From the NCBI GenBank assembly GCA_048359995.1, contig DBGCPK010000008.1, forward strand, positions 143,520-207,519: a stretch of DNA of 64,000 nucleotides, written 5' to 3'. The notes beneath the pieces were generated by a model. That model ran no database searches and was not told where the DNA came from. It was given only the letters and a program-made list of their open reading frames with translations. Within the stretch, counting starts at the first letter, position 1. Every line of letters starts with the position of its first letter. The position numbers and the translations under genes are program-made. The DNA is from UBA3210 sp048359995 (lineage in GTDB: Bacteria; Bacillota_I; Bacilli_A; RFN20; CAG-449). Below, piece after piece: positions 8,741 to 18,577 of the stretch.

Positions 8741-9816
8741 TCCGACATCGCGGAAGCAAAAACATAGCGCCAAGCGATTTCGTTGTGCTCGTACTCCTCT
8801 TCGATATGCAAAGTAGCGCTTCCGATTCGGGAAACGATAAGGGGATAAATGCTTTTTACATAACCGGTAATCGCGTCTTCCAATAAAGATTCGGATCCAC
8901 CCGAAAAAAAGACGTAGGGATATTCTCCTTCGTTTTCGATCAGCGAATCGAGATCTTCTTTTCGAAAGAGCAGCAAAGCCGGAGAAAATGCGAAAACGTA
9001 AGAGAACATCTCTTTATATTTCGTCCCCATATAGTAGGCGGCTAACCCTCCGCTGGAAGCGCCGATCACGCCGACATCGTCCCAATCGATCTCGTAGTTT
9101 TCTTTCAAATACGGAAACAGATCTTGAACGATTTTTTCTCCGATCAATTCGAGTTTTCCGTGAAAAAACCGCTTATTATCGGTATATTCGCGATTGATCT
9201 TTCCGAAGTTTTCAGACATGGTCAAATCCCTGTCCCGATTCGGATTCGCGTTGTCCATCGCCACGACTAAATAGGGCGTTTCTTTTTCTTTTTCGATCCG
9301 GCTCAAAATCTGATCGATCTGCCAAGAACCGTAAGGGTCGTTCTTATCCGTATAATTTCCCACGCCTCTTTTGGAAAAGAGATTCTGTCCGTCGAAAGCC
9401 AGAATCAGTTTGTATTTCCGATTTTTGTTTTTCTTCTGCGCGTAAACGTAAAAATCGATCTTCCCGCCTCTGTAACGGAATTCTTTGCTTTTTAGGGTCA
9501 GAGTATCCATCTTCCCCGTCTTTTTCAGGCCGTGAACGTAAAAATCGACGAAAAGCGCGCCTTTTCCGATCCGTATCTTCAAATCGGGAAGATATGCGCA
9601 CAAAGGGATCGGTTTCGAAACGATTTTGCGATATTTGAAAACGACTTTTTTTTCGATTTCGTCGTCGTATCTCCAAAGATGTTCTTCGCCCTGACGATAG
9701 GGTTTTCCTCCGGTTTTGATCTTTCCGCGGCGGAGAACTTTCCCTCGATCTCCGAAAACGGTAAAGGAAATCGCTTTGCTTATGTCCGTGCGAAGAACGT
9801 GAATTTGCCTTTCCAT
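8680..9816 (-). CDS. Putative esterase, alpha/beta hydrolase (Esterase D / enterochelin-esterase-like)
   Basis: A 378-residue protein with an N-terminal beta-rich region (about 1-130) and a C-terminal PF00756-type hydrolase. The nucleophile elbow is GASSGGLAAYYMG; a His in YEHNEIAWR fits the C-terminal catalytic histidine, and LILAFDGQNLF is the oxyanion-hole strand. No signal peptide is visible. The start codon directly abuts the uvrB stop, whose last codons GGAGAA supply the ribosome site, so it ends the secA-to-uvrB run. Its 3' end overlaps the ATP-grasp gene. The substrate is unknown. Confidence 0.82.
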   Translation of the reverse strand: MERQIHVLRTDISKAISFTVFGDRGKVLRRGKIKTGGKPYRQGEEHLWRYDDEIEKKVVFKYRKIVSKPIPLCAYLPDLKIRIGKGALFVDFYVHGLKKTGKMDTLTLKSKEFRYRGGKIDFYVYAQKKNKNRKYKLILAFDGQNLFSKRGVGNYTDKNDPYGSWQIDQILSRIEKEKETPYLVVAMDNANPNRDRDLTMSENFGKINREYTDNKRFFHGKLELIGEKIVQDLFPYLKENYEIDWDDVGVIGASSGGLAAYYMGTKYKEMFSYVFAFSPALLLFRKEDLDSLIENEGEYPYVFFSGGSESLLEDAITGYVKSIYPLIVSRIGSATLHIEEEYEHNEIAWRYVFASAMSDYFAQKSRNSINSSNESVLK

Positions 9817-11784
9817 CTATTCTCCTTTCAGTTCGAAGAGAATGTCCCGAAGATTCGCGGCTTTTTCGAAATCCAGTTCGCGCGCCGCCTTTCTCATCTC
9901 TTTTTCGACTTCTTTCATATACGATTCGCGTTCGCTCCGCGTCATTTTTCCTTTATGCTGAACGCCCGCGGAACGATCTCTGATCTTCAACGGTTCGCGG
10001 ATTTCCTTGATGATCGTCTTCGGCGTAATTCCGTGTTCCAGATTGTATTGTTTCTGAATCGCCCTTCTTCGTTCGGTTTCCGAAATCGCTTTGCTCATCG
10101 AATCCGTAATCCTGTTCGCATACATCACTACCCGTCCGTGTACATTCCGCGCCGCTCGACCGACGATCTGAATCAGCGAACGTTCGCTTCTGAGAAAGCC
10201 CTCTTTATCCGCGTCCAAAATAGCGATCAGACTGACCTCCGGAATATCCAATCCCTCTCTCAAAAGATTGATTCCGACCAGAATTTCGTATTTTCCTTTT
10301 CTCAAATTATAGATGATCTCCGTTCTTTCCAACGTCTTGGTATCGGTGTGAAGATAGGTGACCTTATAGCCTTTTTCTTTGAGAAAAGCCGTCAGATTTT
10401 CCGCGTCCTTGATCGTCAGCGTGACGACCATCACCCTCTCGTTCCGCGATAAAACCAGATCGATTTCTTCGACCAGATCGACGACCGGATTCAACACGTT
10501 CTTCACGTCGATCAAAGGATCGACAAGACCGGTCGGACGGATAATCTGCTGCACATAACATTGACCCGTTTTTTCGAGTTCGTAATCTCCGGGAGTCGCG
10601 GAAGTGCAGATCACCTGGTGGATTTTCTTCTCGAATTCTTCGAAATTCAAGGGACGGTTATCTAGCGCGGAAGGAAGGCGAAAGCCGTATTCCACCAAGA
10701 CTTCTTTTCTCGAACGATCGCCGTTATACATTCCTCTGACCTGAGGAAAAGTGACGTGAGATTCGTCGACGACCAAGAGATAATCCTCCGGAAAGTAATC
10801 GAAAAGGGTGTACGGCGTCGATCCCGGCGCGCGCCCGTCGATGTGTCTGGCGTAATTTTCGATCCCCGAGCAGAAGCCGAATTCCAGAAGTTGCTCCATA
10901 TCGTATTTGGTTCTTTGTTCGAGGCGTTGCTCTTCCAGCAATTTTCCGTTCTCGTGAAAATAATTCAGCCGTTCCACCATTTCTTTCCGAATCGATTCGA
11001 CCGCTTTTTTCAACCGTTCGGTTCCGGAAGCGTATTCGTGCGCCGGATAAATCGGGATTTCTTCGTAAGAGTGAATCCATTCTCCCGTCAAAGCGTCGAT
11101 TTCCTCGATCTTTTCCACTCGATCCCATTCGTCCATCGCAATGCGGACGATATGGTCTTTGTTAGACGGAACGATGAGTTCGATAACGTCGCCTCTCAAA
11201 CGAAAATCGCCGGATTCCAACGTCATATTATTCCGCGTATACTGGCTGGCGATCAGGCGGTTGACAAAAGGTTTTCGGTCGATTTCGTCTCCCACGCGTA
11301 CGACGAAAACCAAATTCCGATATTCGTCCGGATCGGATAAGCCGTAAATCGAAGCTACCGACGCGATGACGATCGTATCCGATCTTTCCAGCACCGAGTT
11401 GATCGCCGAGCAACGCATTATTTCGATTTCGTCGTTCATCTGCGCGTTTTTTTCGATATAGGTGTCCGTAGAAGGAAGATAGGCTTCCGGCTGATAGAAA
11501 TCGAAATTGGATACGAAATATTCGACGCGGTTTTCCGGAAATAATTCTTTGAATTCCGAATAGAGTTGCCCCGCCAGAGTCTTGTTATGCACCAGAATCA
11601 AAGTCGGTTTGTTGATTCTTTCGATCACGTTGCCGATGGTAAACGTCTTTCCGGTTCCCGTCGCGCCGAGAAGGACCTGATATTTTTTCCCCTCGCGGAT
11701 TCCTTCCACCAATTCTTCGATGGCTTCGGGTTGATCTCCCGTCGGCGAGAAAGGAGCGACGAGTTTAAACTTTCTCTGATCCAT
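9817..11784 (-). CDS. uvrB: UvrABC excinuclease subunit B
   Basis: A 655-residue UvrB, normal length. It is the damage-verifying helicase of nucleotide excision repair, loaded by UvrA and partnered by UvrC. Walker A is GATGTGKTFTIGN, the beta-hairpin region carries FDFYQPEAYLPSTDTYIEK, the helicase motif VDESHVTFPQ is intact, and the C-terminal UvrC-interacting UVR helix (ELDFEKAANLRDI) is present. The 5' end overlaps the protease gene by 20 bp, so it is part of the long minus-strand operon. Confidence 0.98.
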   Translation of the reverse strand: MDQRKFKLVAPFSPTGDQPEAIEELVEGIREGKKYQVLLGATGTGKTFTIGNVIERINKPTLILVHNKTLAGQLYSEFKELFPENRVEYFVSNFDFYQPEAYLPSTDTYIEKNAQMNDEIEIMRCSAINSVLERSDTIVIASVASIYGLSDPDEYRNLVFVVRVGDEIDRKPFVNRLIASQYTRNNMTLESGDFRLRGDVIELIVPSNKDHIVRIAMDEWDRVEKIEEIDALTGEWIHSYEEIPIYPAHEYASGTERLKKAVESIRKEMVERLNYFHENGKLLEEQRLEQRTKYDMEQLLEFGFCSGIENYARHIDGRAPGSTPYTLFDYFPEDYLLVVDESHVTFPQVRGMYNGDRSRKEVLVEYGFRLPSALDNRPLNFEEFEKKIHQVICTSATPGDYELEKTGQCYVQQIIRPTGLVDPLIDVKNVLNPVVDLVEEIDLVLSRNERVMVVTLTIKDAENLTAFLKEKGYKVTYLHTDTKTLERTEIIYNLRKGKYEILVGINLLREGLDIPEVSLIAILDADKEGFLRSERSLIQIVGRAARNVHGRVVMYANRITDSMSKAISETERRRAIQKQYNLEHGITPKTIIKEIREPLKIRDRSAGVQHKGKMTRSERESYMKEVEKEMRKAARELDFEKAANLRDILFELKGE

Positions 11785-13483
11785 ACGCTTTTTTCACCTG
11801 TGCGACGACTTCATCCTTGTAGATCGAATAGTGGAGATCCGCGAGAAGCCCCTGCAACAGGTCCGCGGTGGTTTTATCGTAGATTCCCTGATCGTTGACG
11901 ATCGCGTATTTCTCCTGAAAAGCCCGAATCGCCAGATCGAAAGTATCGTATTCCGATCCCAAAAGATAGTTGATTTGATTTTTGATAAAGATACGCTGCG
12001 AAGACGTCAGGTAATCGTTATTTTGCCGCGCTTCGACATATCCGGTATAGATACTCGCTCCGTAAGAATAGATGATTTTATCGTAGACTTTGTCGGCCAG
12101 ATAATCCGCGAAAGCGACGTCGTAAAGGGTTTCTTCTCCCAAACCCTCGATTTTCCGATATTCTCCGACCGCTTCCGAAAGGTCGGTAAAATTTTTTCCT
12201 GTTAACGCGTTGATTCGACCGACGATCACCGCGGCGTCGTCTTCGGAAAGCGCGGAGTTGTCTTCCACTCCCGTAATATATCGTCGGTACGTTTCATACG
12301 GAATATATTCTTCCCCCAAGAAGAGATCGGGAACAATTCCCCGCTTGTTGATGCAGTTTTTCGTCGGGGAACAAACCTTGGCAAAAGTGAAACGGATCAG
12401 CGATCCGTCGTTGAACAAAGAGAGAAACGATTGAGCGATTCCCTTGCCGTAGCTGACCTGTCCGGCGATTTTCACTTTGCTTTCGGTATAAGGGCTGTCT
12501 CTCAATCCCAAGGCAAAGGATTCTCCCGCGCTGGCGGTGCCGTTGTCGATCAAAAGGGTGATTTGACCGATTCGATCCGTATATTGAACTTTCATCGTCG
12601 TATTCTTCAAAGCCGTATACGTTCCGTCGGAGTAAAGATAATAAGCCGTAACTTCGTTCAGAGGAATGAAAAGACCCAAGGCTTCCACGCAATTGTTCAC
12701 ATATCCCCCTCCGTTACCTCTCAAATCGATAATCAGATGATCCAGCCGATCGACGCCCTGATTGAAGATCTGATTGTCGAAAATTTCCTTCAACTCCCCC
12801 TGCGGTGTCGTTTCTCCGGAACTTTCATCGCCCAAGAACGAAGTAATTTCCACGTACGCTTCGCTGTATCCGTCCGTATCGGTCAGGCTCAACAATCGCG
12901 CTTTGTCGATGTTGTAAGAGCCTCGCGTGACGACGATCGGTTCGGCGATTTCCCGATAGACGCCCGAAGCGTCTTTTCTCTTGACGTAGAGTTCGATCGA
13001 AGAGCCTTCTTCTCCCGTCAGGACGTTGCCCCAATCATTGTAAGAATGCTCTTTCAGCACATAAAATTCCGCGTCGTTCCGATCGAGATTGCGAACCTTA
13101 TAGAGTATATCTTCCTCTTTCAGTCCCGCTTTTTCCGCCGGAGAATTCTTCATCACCTGCGCAACCAACGCTTCCCCGTAATAGAGCGTTCTGGAAAATC
13201 CCAACCCGACGCCGCTGGAAGAATAGTCTTGGGTTTCGCCGTTGGCCATCGAGGTGTAGTAGGTAAATGGATCTTCGAAAGCGTCGGTCAATCCGTAGAG
13301 CATACCGTCGAGAAGTTCCCTTTCGTCCACTTCGATGTAATAATGTTCTTTCAAGTACGAGCAGATGAAGTCGACGTATCCCTGTTCCGTTTTGCTCTGC
13401 TCGGTAAACCCGATCATGCGGCAACTGCTCAAACAAATTGTCAGTCCCGTCAATAAGAGCAATCCGAGTTTATTCTTTTTCAT
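11765..13483 (-). CDS. Lipoprotein S41 (CtpA-type) carboxyl-terminal protease
   Basis: A 572-residue envelope protease. The ATG at 13483 follows AGGAGG and begins a lipoprotein signal with lipobox LSSC (Cys near residue 20); the open frame upstream is an artefact. Then come a short N-terminal helical part, a PDZ-like domain (GVGLGFSRTL...AEKAGLKEEDILY) and the S41 core with catalytic Ser in GTASAGESFALGL and Lys in SYGKGIAQS. Near the C-terminus AIRAFQEKYAI...GIYDKTTADLL resembles a peptidoglycan-binding repeat, as in B. subtilis CtpA/CtpB. Likely role: processing of exported proteins at the cell wall. Confidence 0.9.
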   Translation of the reverse strand: MKKNKLGLLLLTGLTICLSSCRMIGFTEQSKTEQGYVDFICSYLKEHYYIEVDERELLDGMLYGLTDAFEDPFTYYTSMANGETQDYSSSGVGLGFSRTLYYGEALVAQVMKNSPAEKAGLKEEDILYKVRNLDRNDAEFYVLKEHSYNDWGNVLTGEEGSSIELYVKRKDASGVYREIAEPIVVTRGSYNIDKARLLSLTDTDGYSEAYVEITSFLGDESSGETTPQGELKEIFDNQIFNQGVDRLDHLIIDLRGNGGGYVNNCVEALGLFIPLNEVTAYYLYSDGTYTALKNTTMKVQYTDRIGQITLLIDNGTASAGESFALGLRDSPYTESKVKIAGQVSYGKGIAQSFLSLFNDGSLIRFTFAKVCSPTKNCINKRGIVPDLFLGEEYIPYETYRRYITGVEDNSALSEDDAAVIVGRINALTGKNFTDLSEAVGEYRKIEGLGEETLYDVAFADYLADKVYDKIIYSYGASIYTGYVEARQNNDYLTSSQRIFIKNQINYLLGSEYDTFDLAIRAFQEKYAIVNDQGIYDKTTADLLQGLLADLHYSIYKDEVVAQVKKAYGSEKV

Positions 13484-13970
13484 GTTCCGTCTCCTCCTTC
13501 TCGTCGATGACAAGCGTCCAACCGCGCTCCGTCTTTTCCACCGAATACTTTGCCAAAATGTGGCTCTTTCCCTCGAAAGAGGCCAGTATTTCGATTCGGT
13601 TAATCTTATTATTGACCGCAAAATAGGTTTTATTTTCGATCTGAACCCGTTCCGGTTTGACTCCGAGATTATCGTTGAAAACGTAGAGCAGGCGGTCTTT
13701 GTAAAAGCGGTAATGCTTTTTGACTTCCACGCCCGAAAGAGGATCTCTTTCTCCTTTTCCTTTCCAAGAAAAGTCGATTGTCGCCCCGTGTTCTTCGAAA
13801 TATTCCAGATATTTTCCGTCTTTTAATTCGAGATTTCGAAAATATCTTTCGCTTTCTTCCACCAATTCTTTCAACTTCTTTTTCCGGTATTTGTCCGTGA
13901 TTTTCAGAAGGATCAGAAGAACGAGAGAGATTCCCGCGACGACGGACAAAACGATGAGCAGCGTATCCAT
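13470..13970 (-). CDS. Membrane-anchored protein of unknown function
   Basis: A 166-residue protein with one N-terminal transmembrane segment (residues about 4-22), a basic stretch (KYRKKKLKE) indicating the cytoplasmic side, and a soluble alpha/beta domain rich in charged residues. I recognise no family. It overlaps the downstream S41 protease gene by 14 bp and follows the YitT gene by 3 bases, so it is co-expressed with envelope functions. Confidence 0.75.
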   Translation of the reverse strand: MDTLLIVLSVVAGISLVLLILLKITDKYRKKKLKELVEESERYFRNLELKDGKYLEYFEEHGATIDFSWKGKGERDPLSGVEVKKHYRFYKDRLLYVFNDNLGVKPERVQIENKTYFAVNNKINRIEILASFEGKSHILAKYSVEKTERGWTLVIDEKEETEHEKE

Positions 13971-13973
13971 TTT

Positions 13974-14906
13974 TTATCCGTCCTTGTTCATCGTAAACCC
14001 GTTCCCGTTGATTTCATGGGCGCGGTGAATCGTGATAAACGCGTCTTTATCTATCAGCGCGATCATATTGGTCAAAGCGCTGTATTGGCTCATCGTAAAG
14101 GAAACCATCACCATTTTCTTCTTTTCGCCCGAAAATCCGCCGGTCACTTCGAAAATCGTCGTCGTCCGATCGATTTTTTCCCGAACCGCGAGATTGATCT
14201 CTTCGTATTTGTCCGTGATGATCTGCGCAATAAAAGCCTTGGATTCTCCCAAAAAGAGATGGTCGATCACCAAAGCGCAGAAAAACGCCGAAACGATGCC
14301 TAAAAGGGAAAGAACCAAATCGTTGAGTATGAACATTCCGAGTATCACCAACGTCGCGTCGACGACAAAAATCACGCGCGAACTTTTCAGTTTTTTGAAA
14401 TACTTGCAGATGGTAAAGGCGAAAATGTCCACGCCGCCGGTCGAACCGCCGCCCAAAAAGGTCAACGCGCAACCCGCGCCTGAAAAAGCGCCGCCGAAAA
14501 TCGTCGCCAAAAGAAGACTGATCTCCTGATATTCGTATCCTTGCATATAAAAGAATCCGTTCAAAACGTCGGGATTTACCAAAAGAGAAGAAAAATACAC
14601 CGCGATCGGATAGATGATCGAACTGACCAGCGTTTTCAAGGCAAATTCCTTTCCCAAAATGATGAGGCCGATAAAGAACAACAGCCACGTAAAAATCGCG
14701 GTATACGTCTCCACCGAAATCATTTCCAAAGGGATTATCCGTTTGAATATGATCGCCAATGCGGATACGCCTCCGGTGATCAGATCATAGGGTAAAATGA
14801 AAACTCCGACGCCGAATCCCAGCACAAAAGAACCGGCGACGACGAGCAAAAGATTTCGAATCGTCATCTGCCATTCTTTTTTCGATCGCTTCTTGAATCG
14901 GATCAT
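13974..14906 (-). CDS. YitT family membrane protein (DUF161-DUF2179)
   Basis: A 310-residue protein with five to six membrane segments in the N-terminal two thirds, including the glycine-rich LGGGSTGGVDIFAF motif of the family, and a C-terminal DUF2179 cytoplasmic domain (about residues 225-305, TTTIFEVTGGFSG...). Function in the family is poorly defined; transport or signalling at the membrane is suspected. The ATG at 14906 overlaps the prfB stop by 4 bp and has GGGAGG upstream. Confidence 0.88.
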   Translation of the reverse strand: MIRFKKRSKKEWQMTIRNLLLVVAGSFVLGFGVGVFILPYDLITGGVSALAIIFKRIIPLEMISVETYTAIFTWLLFFIGLIILGKEFALKTLVSSIIYPIAVYFSSLLVNPDVLNGFFYMQGYEYQEISLLLATIFGGAFSGAGCALTFLGGGSTGGVDIFAFTICKYFKKLKSSRVIFVVDATLVILGMFILNDLVLSLLGIVSAFFCALVIDHLFLGESKAFIAQIITDKYEEINLAVREKIDRTTTIFEVTGGFSGEKKKMVMVSFTMSQYSALTNMIALIDKDAFITIHRAHEINGNGFTMNKDG

Positions 14907-16010
14907 TTCCGAACCTCCCATTTGAGATAGGCGTTGATCAACCCGTCGATCTTGCCGTCCAAAACTCCGTCGACGTCGCCCGTTTCGTAATCCGAACGGT
15001 GATCTTTCACCAACTTATAAGGGCAGAGTACGTATGAACGGATCTGAGATCCCCATTCGATATTCTTCTGTTCTCCTTTCAGTTTCGCCATTTCTTCCTG
15101 TTTTTTCTGCATTTCCAAGAGATAAAGCCTCGATTTTAGCACATTCATCGCGATTTCCCTGTTTTGGATCTGACTCCGCTCGTTTTGGCAGGTAACCACG
15201 ATTCCTGTCGGAATGTGCGTTATCCGCACCGCCGACTCGGTCTTATTGACATTTTGTCCGCCCGCGCCGCTGGAGCGGTATGTGTCGATTTTCAAGTCCT
15301 TTTCTTCGACGCGTATCTCCACGTTTTCGTCGATCTGCGGAATTACTTCCACGCTGGCAAACGAAGTATGTCTCCGTCCCGAAGAGTCGAAAGGCGAAAT
15401 CCTCACCAAACGGTGAACGCCGTTCTCCGATTTCAGATGTCCGTAACTGTATTTTCCCTTTACCAAAAATGTCGCCGATTTGATTCCGGCGTCCGGCGCG
15501 GCCTGATAGTCGTACGTTTCCGCTTTCAATCCGTGGGTTTCACAATAACGGATGTACATTTCGAAGAGCATCTGCGCCCAATCCTGCGACTCCGTTCCGC
15601 CGGCTCCCGGATGAATCTCCACGATCGCGTTTGCGTTGTCGAATTCGCCGGAAAGCAGGACTTCGATCTCGAAATCGTCCATCTTCTTCTCCGAATCGGT
15701 CAAGGAAATCAGCAGGCTTTGAAGAATTTCTTCGTCCTCTTCCTCTTTCAGCATCCAAAAAATCTGTTCCGATTCGGCGATTTGATCTCCGAGTTTTCGA
15801 AAATTCTCGACTTTGCTTTTCAAAGCGTTATTTTCGTTGACCAAAGAGACCGCGCATTTAGGATCGTCCCAAAAGCCGTCTCCGTTGATGATTTGTTCGT
15901 TTTCGGCGATTTTCGCTTCCGTCGAAGCGAGGTCAAAGTGAATCGCCTACTTCCTTGATTCTCCCCTGCAATCGGACGATTCGGTTTTTGATTTCAAACA
16001 ATTCGTTCAT
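14903..16010 (-). CDS. prfB: Peptide chain release factor 2, with programmed +1 frameshift
   Basis: RF2 recognises UGA and UAA stops and releases the peptide. The gene is in two frames: a 25-codon start (MNELFEIKNRIV...) ends in UGA, and the rest continues in the +1 frame to give about 368 residues in total. The second part contains the SPF stop-codon recognition tripeptide (RISPFDSSGRRHTS) and the GGQ hydrolysis motif (SSGAGGQNVNKTES). The ATG at 16010 overlaps the secA stop by 4 bp. The frameshift makes RF2 synthesis self-limiting, as in many bacteria. Confidence 0.96.
15932..15938 (-). promoter_or_regulatory. prfB: prfB programmed +1 frameshift site
   Basis: The heptamer CTTTGAC contains the in-frame UGA as codon 26 followed by C, the weak-termination context used in bacterial prfB. 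Skipping one base at CUU U reads into the downstream RF2 frame without any other stop. The Shine-Dalgarno-like booster usually found three bases upstream in E. coli is not obvious here; the nearest purine tract (AAGGAAG) is about a dozen bases away. Confidence 0.92.
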
Positions 16011-18460
16011 TTTACCTCTCCTTTTCCCTGTTCTTCGCCTTTCGGGGCATTCCGCGCCGCGCGTTCGGCTTCGATCTCTTCCGGTGTTTTCATCCGGATT
16101 TCGATTTTCAGAAGATTCAGCACTACTTCGTTGGATATTTTGGTGATCATCTCGTTAAACATATCCCATCCTTCGTCCACGTATTCTTTCAACGGGTCGT
16201 GATTGGCGTATCCGCGCAAGCCGATTCCTTCTCTCAATTTCGCCATCGAATCGATGTGCGTGGTCCAGTTTCTGTCCACGCAACGAAGCGCGACCATCTT
16301 TTCGATCTCGTTTGGTACATTTTCAGGCCAATTCTTCCGCTTCTTGTTGTAAACCGCGAAAAGAATATCCCCGATTTCGTCTCCGACTTCGTCGATCGGC
16401 GCATCTTCGTAGCCTGCCGCGTCGAAACTTCCTTCCGGCAAATATTTCGGTTCGAGATTTCTTTTCAAAAGATCGGCGTTGAGATACGCGTTTCTGGCGT
16501 CCCCGCGATCGATCGATTGATTGACGATATCTTTTCCCGCATTCTTGAAATACTGATAGATGTTGTCGTAAATTTCGTCGGCGTACAGAATCGTATCTCT
16601 TTGGTTATACATCGTTTCTCTCTGCTGCCTCAGCACGTCGTCGTAATCGAGCAACGATTTTCGGGTGTCGAAGTTCTGCCCTTCGATCTTTTTCTGAGCC
16701 GTAGTGATCGCTTTGGTTACCATCTTGTTTTCGATCGGAGTATCGCCCATCTTTTCGAAAAGACCTTTCAGATAATCCGGTGCGAAACGGATCAAGAGTT
16801 CGTCGTCGATCGAGACGAAGAAACGGGAATATCCCGGATCTCCCTGACGTCCGGAACGTCCTCGCAGCTGATTGTCGATACGGCGCGACTCGTGCCTTTC
16901 CGTCCCCAGCACCGCTAAACCGGCAGGACATTTGACTTCCCCTGTCGGATCGGTGATGTCGACCACGCCTTTTCCGAGTTTGATATCGGTACCTCTTCCC
17001 GCCATATTCGTCGCGATGGTGATCGCATTCATCTGCCCCGCCTGTTCGATGATGTGGGCTTCTCTTTCGTGGTTTTTGGCGTTCAGCACTTCGTGAGGCA
17101 GCCCCTCTTTATTGAGCAGGCCGTCGACGATTTCCGACGCTTCCACCGAAGGTGTGCCGACCAATATCGGCTGCCCAAGGGCGTGCCTTTTTTTGATTTC
17201 CTCGATCAGCGCTTTATACTTTGCCCCCGAATTGCCGTAAACCAGATCCGTATCGTCGATTCGAATAACCGGTTTATTGGTAGGAACCGGCGTCACGTGC
17301 ATATTGTAAATCTTCTCGAATTCTTCTTCTTCGGTCTTCGCCGTACCGGTCATTCCGGCCACTTTATTGTAGATACGGAAGAAATTCTGATAGGTAATCG
17401 TCGCCATCGTCACCGTCTCCGATTTGATTTTGACGTTTTCTTTCGCCTGAATGGCTTGTTGCAGGCCATCGGAATACTCTCTTCCTTTCATAATTCGACC
17501 GGTGAACTGATCGATTAAGTGAATTTCCCCGTCGGCGACCATATATTCGACGTTCCTCTTCATGATGAAATTGGCTTTCAGCGCCTGATGAATCCGGTGA
17601 ACCAAATCGTTGTACTCCGGCGCGTAAAGATTGGCAACGCCGAACGCCTTTTCGCAAGCGTCGACTCCGGAATCGGTCAAATTGCACGCTTTGGTTTTCA
17701 GATCGATCGTGAAATCCCGCTCTTTTTTCAGCGATTTGACGAAACGATCGGCGAAAATATAGGTATTGGCCGGCGCGCGTTCGCCTCCGGAAATGATCAA
17801 CGGCGTCCGCGATTCGTCGATTAAAATCGAATCGGCCTCGTCGACGATGGCGAAATTGAGCCCGCGCAAAACGCGTTTTTCTTTCGCCTGCGCCATATTG
17901 TCGCGAAGATAGTCAAACCCCAGTTCCGAATTGGTCGTATACGTGATGTCGGCATTGTACGCCGCCTGTTTTCCTTCTGTGTCTTTTTCTCTCAAATTGA
18001 CGTCGCAGGTCAAACCGAGAAAAGAATAAATCTTTCCCATGCTTTCGCAATCCCGAGCCGCCAGATATTCGTTGACCGTGACTACGTGAACTCCCTTTCC
18101 TTCCAACGCGTTCAAATAGACAGCCATAGTTGCCGTCAGGGTTTTACCTTCGCCGGTTTTCATTTCGGCGACATCGCCCTCGTGAAGAATGATCGCGCCC
18201 ATTACTTGAACTTTATAAGGGAATTCCCCTCTGACTCTCCGGCAAGCCTCGCGGCAGACAGCGAAAGCCTCCGGAAGAATGTCGTCCAACGTCTTTCCCT
18301 CGCTCAACTGACTTTTGAAGTAATTCGTCTTTTGTTTCAGTTCGTCGTCCGTCAGTTTGCTCATTTCTTCTTCGTAATCGAGAACCAAATTGGCTCTTTT
18401 TTCGATTTTTTTCAACGCTCTTTCGTCCACCCGTAAAAGCCGATCAATAAAATTACTCAT
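16007..18460 (-). CDS. secA: Protein translocase ATPase SecA
   Basis: An 817-residue SecA motor that drives preproteins through SecYEG. It has Walker A (MKTGEGKTLTA), the DEAD-like VDEADSILIDESRTPLI, the preprotein cross-linking region, the second helicase domain (IATNMAGRGTDIKLG), the helical scaffold and a Lys/Gly/Glu-rich tail. The C-terminal zinc-binding cysteines of long SecA forms are absent, common in smaller Bacilli SecAs. GGAGG precedes the ATG. First gene of the run secA-prfB-yitT-like-orf-S41-uvrB-esterase. Confidence 0.98.
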   Translation of the reverse strand: MSNFIDRLLRVDERALKKIEKRANLVLDYEEEMSKLTDDELKQKTNYFKSQLSEGKTLDDILPEAFAVCREACRRVRGEFPYKVQVMGAIILHEGDVAEMKTGEGKTLTATMAVYLNALEGKGVHVVTVNEYLAARDCESMGKIYSFLGLTCDVNLREKDTEGKQAAYNADITYTTNSELGFDYLRDNMAQAKEKRVLRGLNFAIVDEADSILIDESRTPLIISGGERAPANTYIFADRFVKSLKKERDFTIDLKTKACNLTDSGVDACEKAFGVANLYAPEYNDLVHRIHQALKANFIMKRNVEYMVADGEIHLIDQFTGRIMKGREYSDGLQQAIQAKENVKIKSETVTMATITYQNFFRIYNKVAGMTGTAKTEEEEFEKIYNMHVTPVPTNKPVIRIDDTDLVYGNSGAKYKALIEEIKKRHALGQPILVGTPSVEASEIVDGLLNKEGLPHEVLNAKNHEREAHIIEQAGQMNAITIATNMAGRGTDIKLGKGVVDITDPTGEVKCPAGLAVLGTERHESRRIDNQLRGRSGRQGDPGYSRFFVSIDDELLIRFAPDYLKGLFEKMGDTPIENKMVTKAITTAQKKIEGQNFDTRKSLLDYDDVLRQQRETMYNQRDTILYADEIYDNIYQYFKNAGKDIVNQSIDRGDARNAYLNADLLKRNLEPKYLPEGSFDAAGYEDAPIDEVGDEIGDILFAVYNKKRKNWPENVPNEIEKMVALRCVDRNWTTHIDSMAKLREGIGLRGYANHDPLKEYVDEGWDMFNEMITKISNEVVLNLLKIEIRMKTPEEIEAERAARNAPKGEEQGKGEVK

Positions 18461-18490
18461 AAATCCTCCATTTCATAAGGTATCATTTCA

Positions 18491-18519
18491 ATTATACAGG
18501 TCGGAAGATTTTATATCAA
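18491..18519 (-). promoter_or_regulatory. secA operon promoter
   Basis: On the minus strand TTGATA (18514-18519), a 17-base spacer and TATAAT (18491-18496) lie 31 bases upstream of the secA start codon and form a strong sigma-A promoter. Confidence 0.78.
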
Positions 18520-18540
18520 ATACTATTCGGGTATTTAATT

Positions 18541-18566
18541 AAAAAATCCCCTTTTCCAAAGGGGAT
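18541..18566 (-). terminator. Terminator of the cold-shock gene
   Basis: ATCCCCTTT/AAAGGGGAT stem (18546-18566 region) followed on the minus strand by six Ts, 12 bases past the stop of the cold-shock gene. Confidence 0.9.
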
Positions 18567-18577
18567 ATTAAGCGAAT

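Noticed and set aside
9532..10452. A 306-codon plus-strand open frame
   Set aside because: It is the mirror of the esterase and uvrB genes and starts and ends inside them, with no ribosome site.
13484..13621. N-terminal extension of the S41 protease
   Set aside because: The extension is Arg/Ser-rich shadow sequence of the upstream gene; the ATG at 13483 has AGGAGG and a proper lipoprotein signal.
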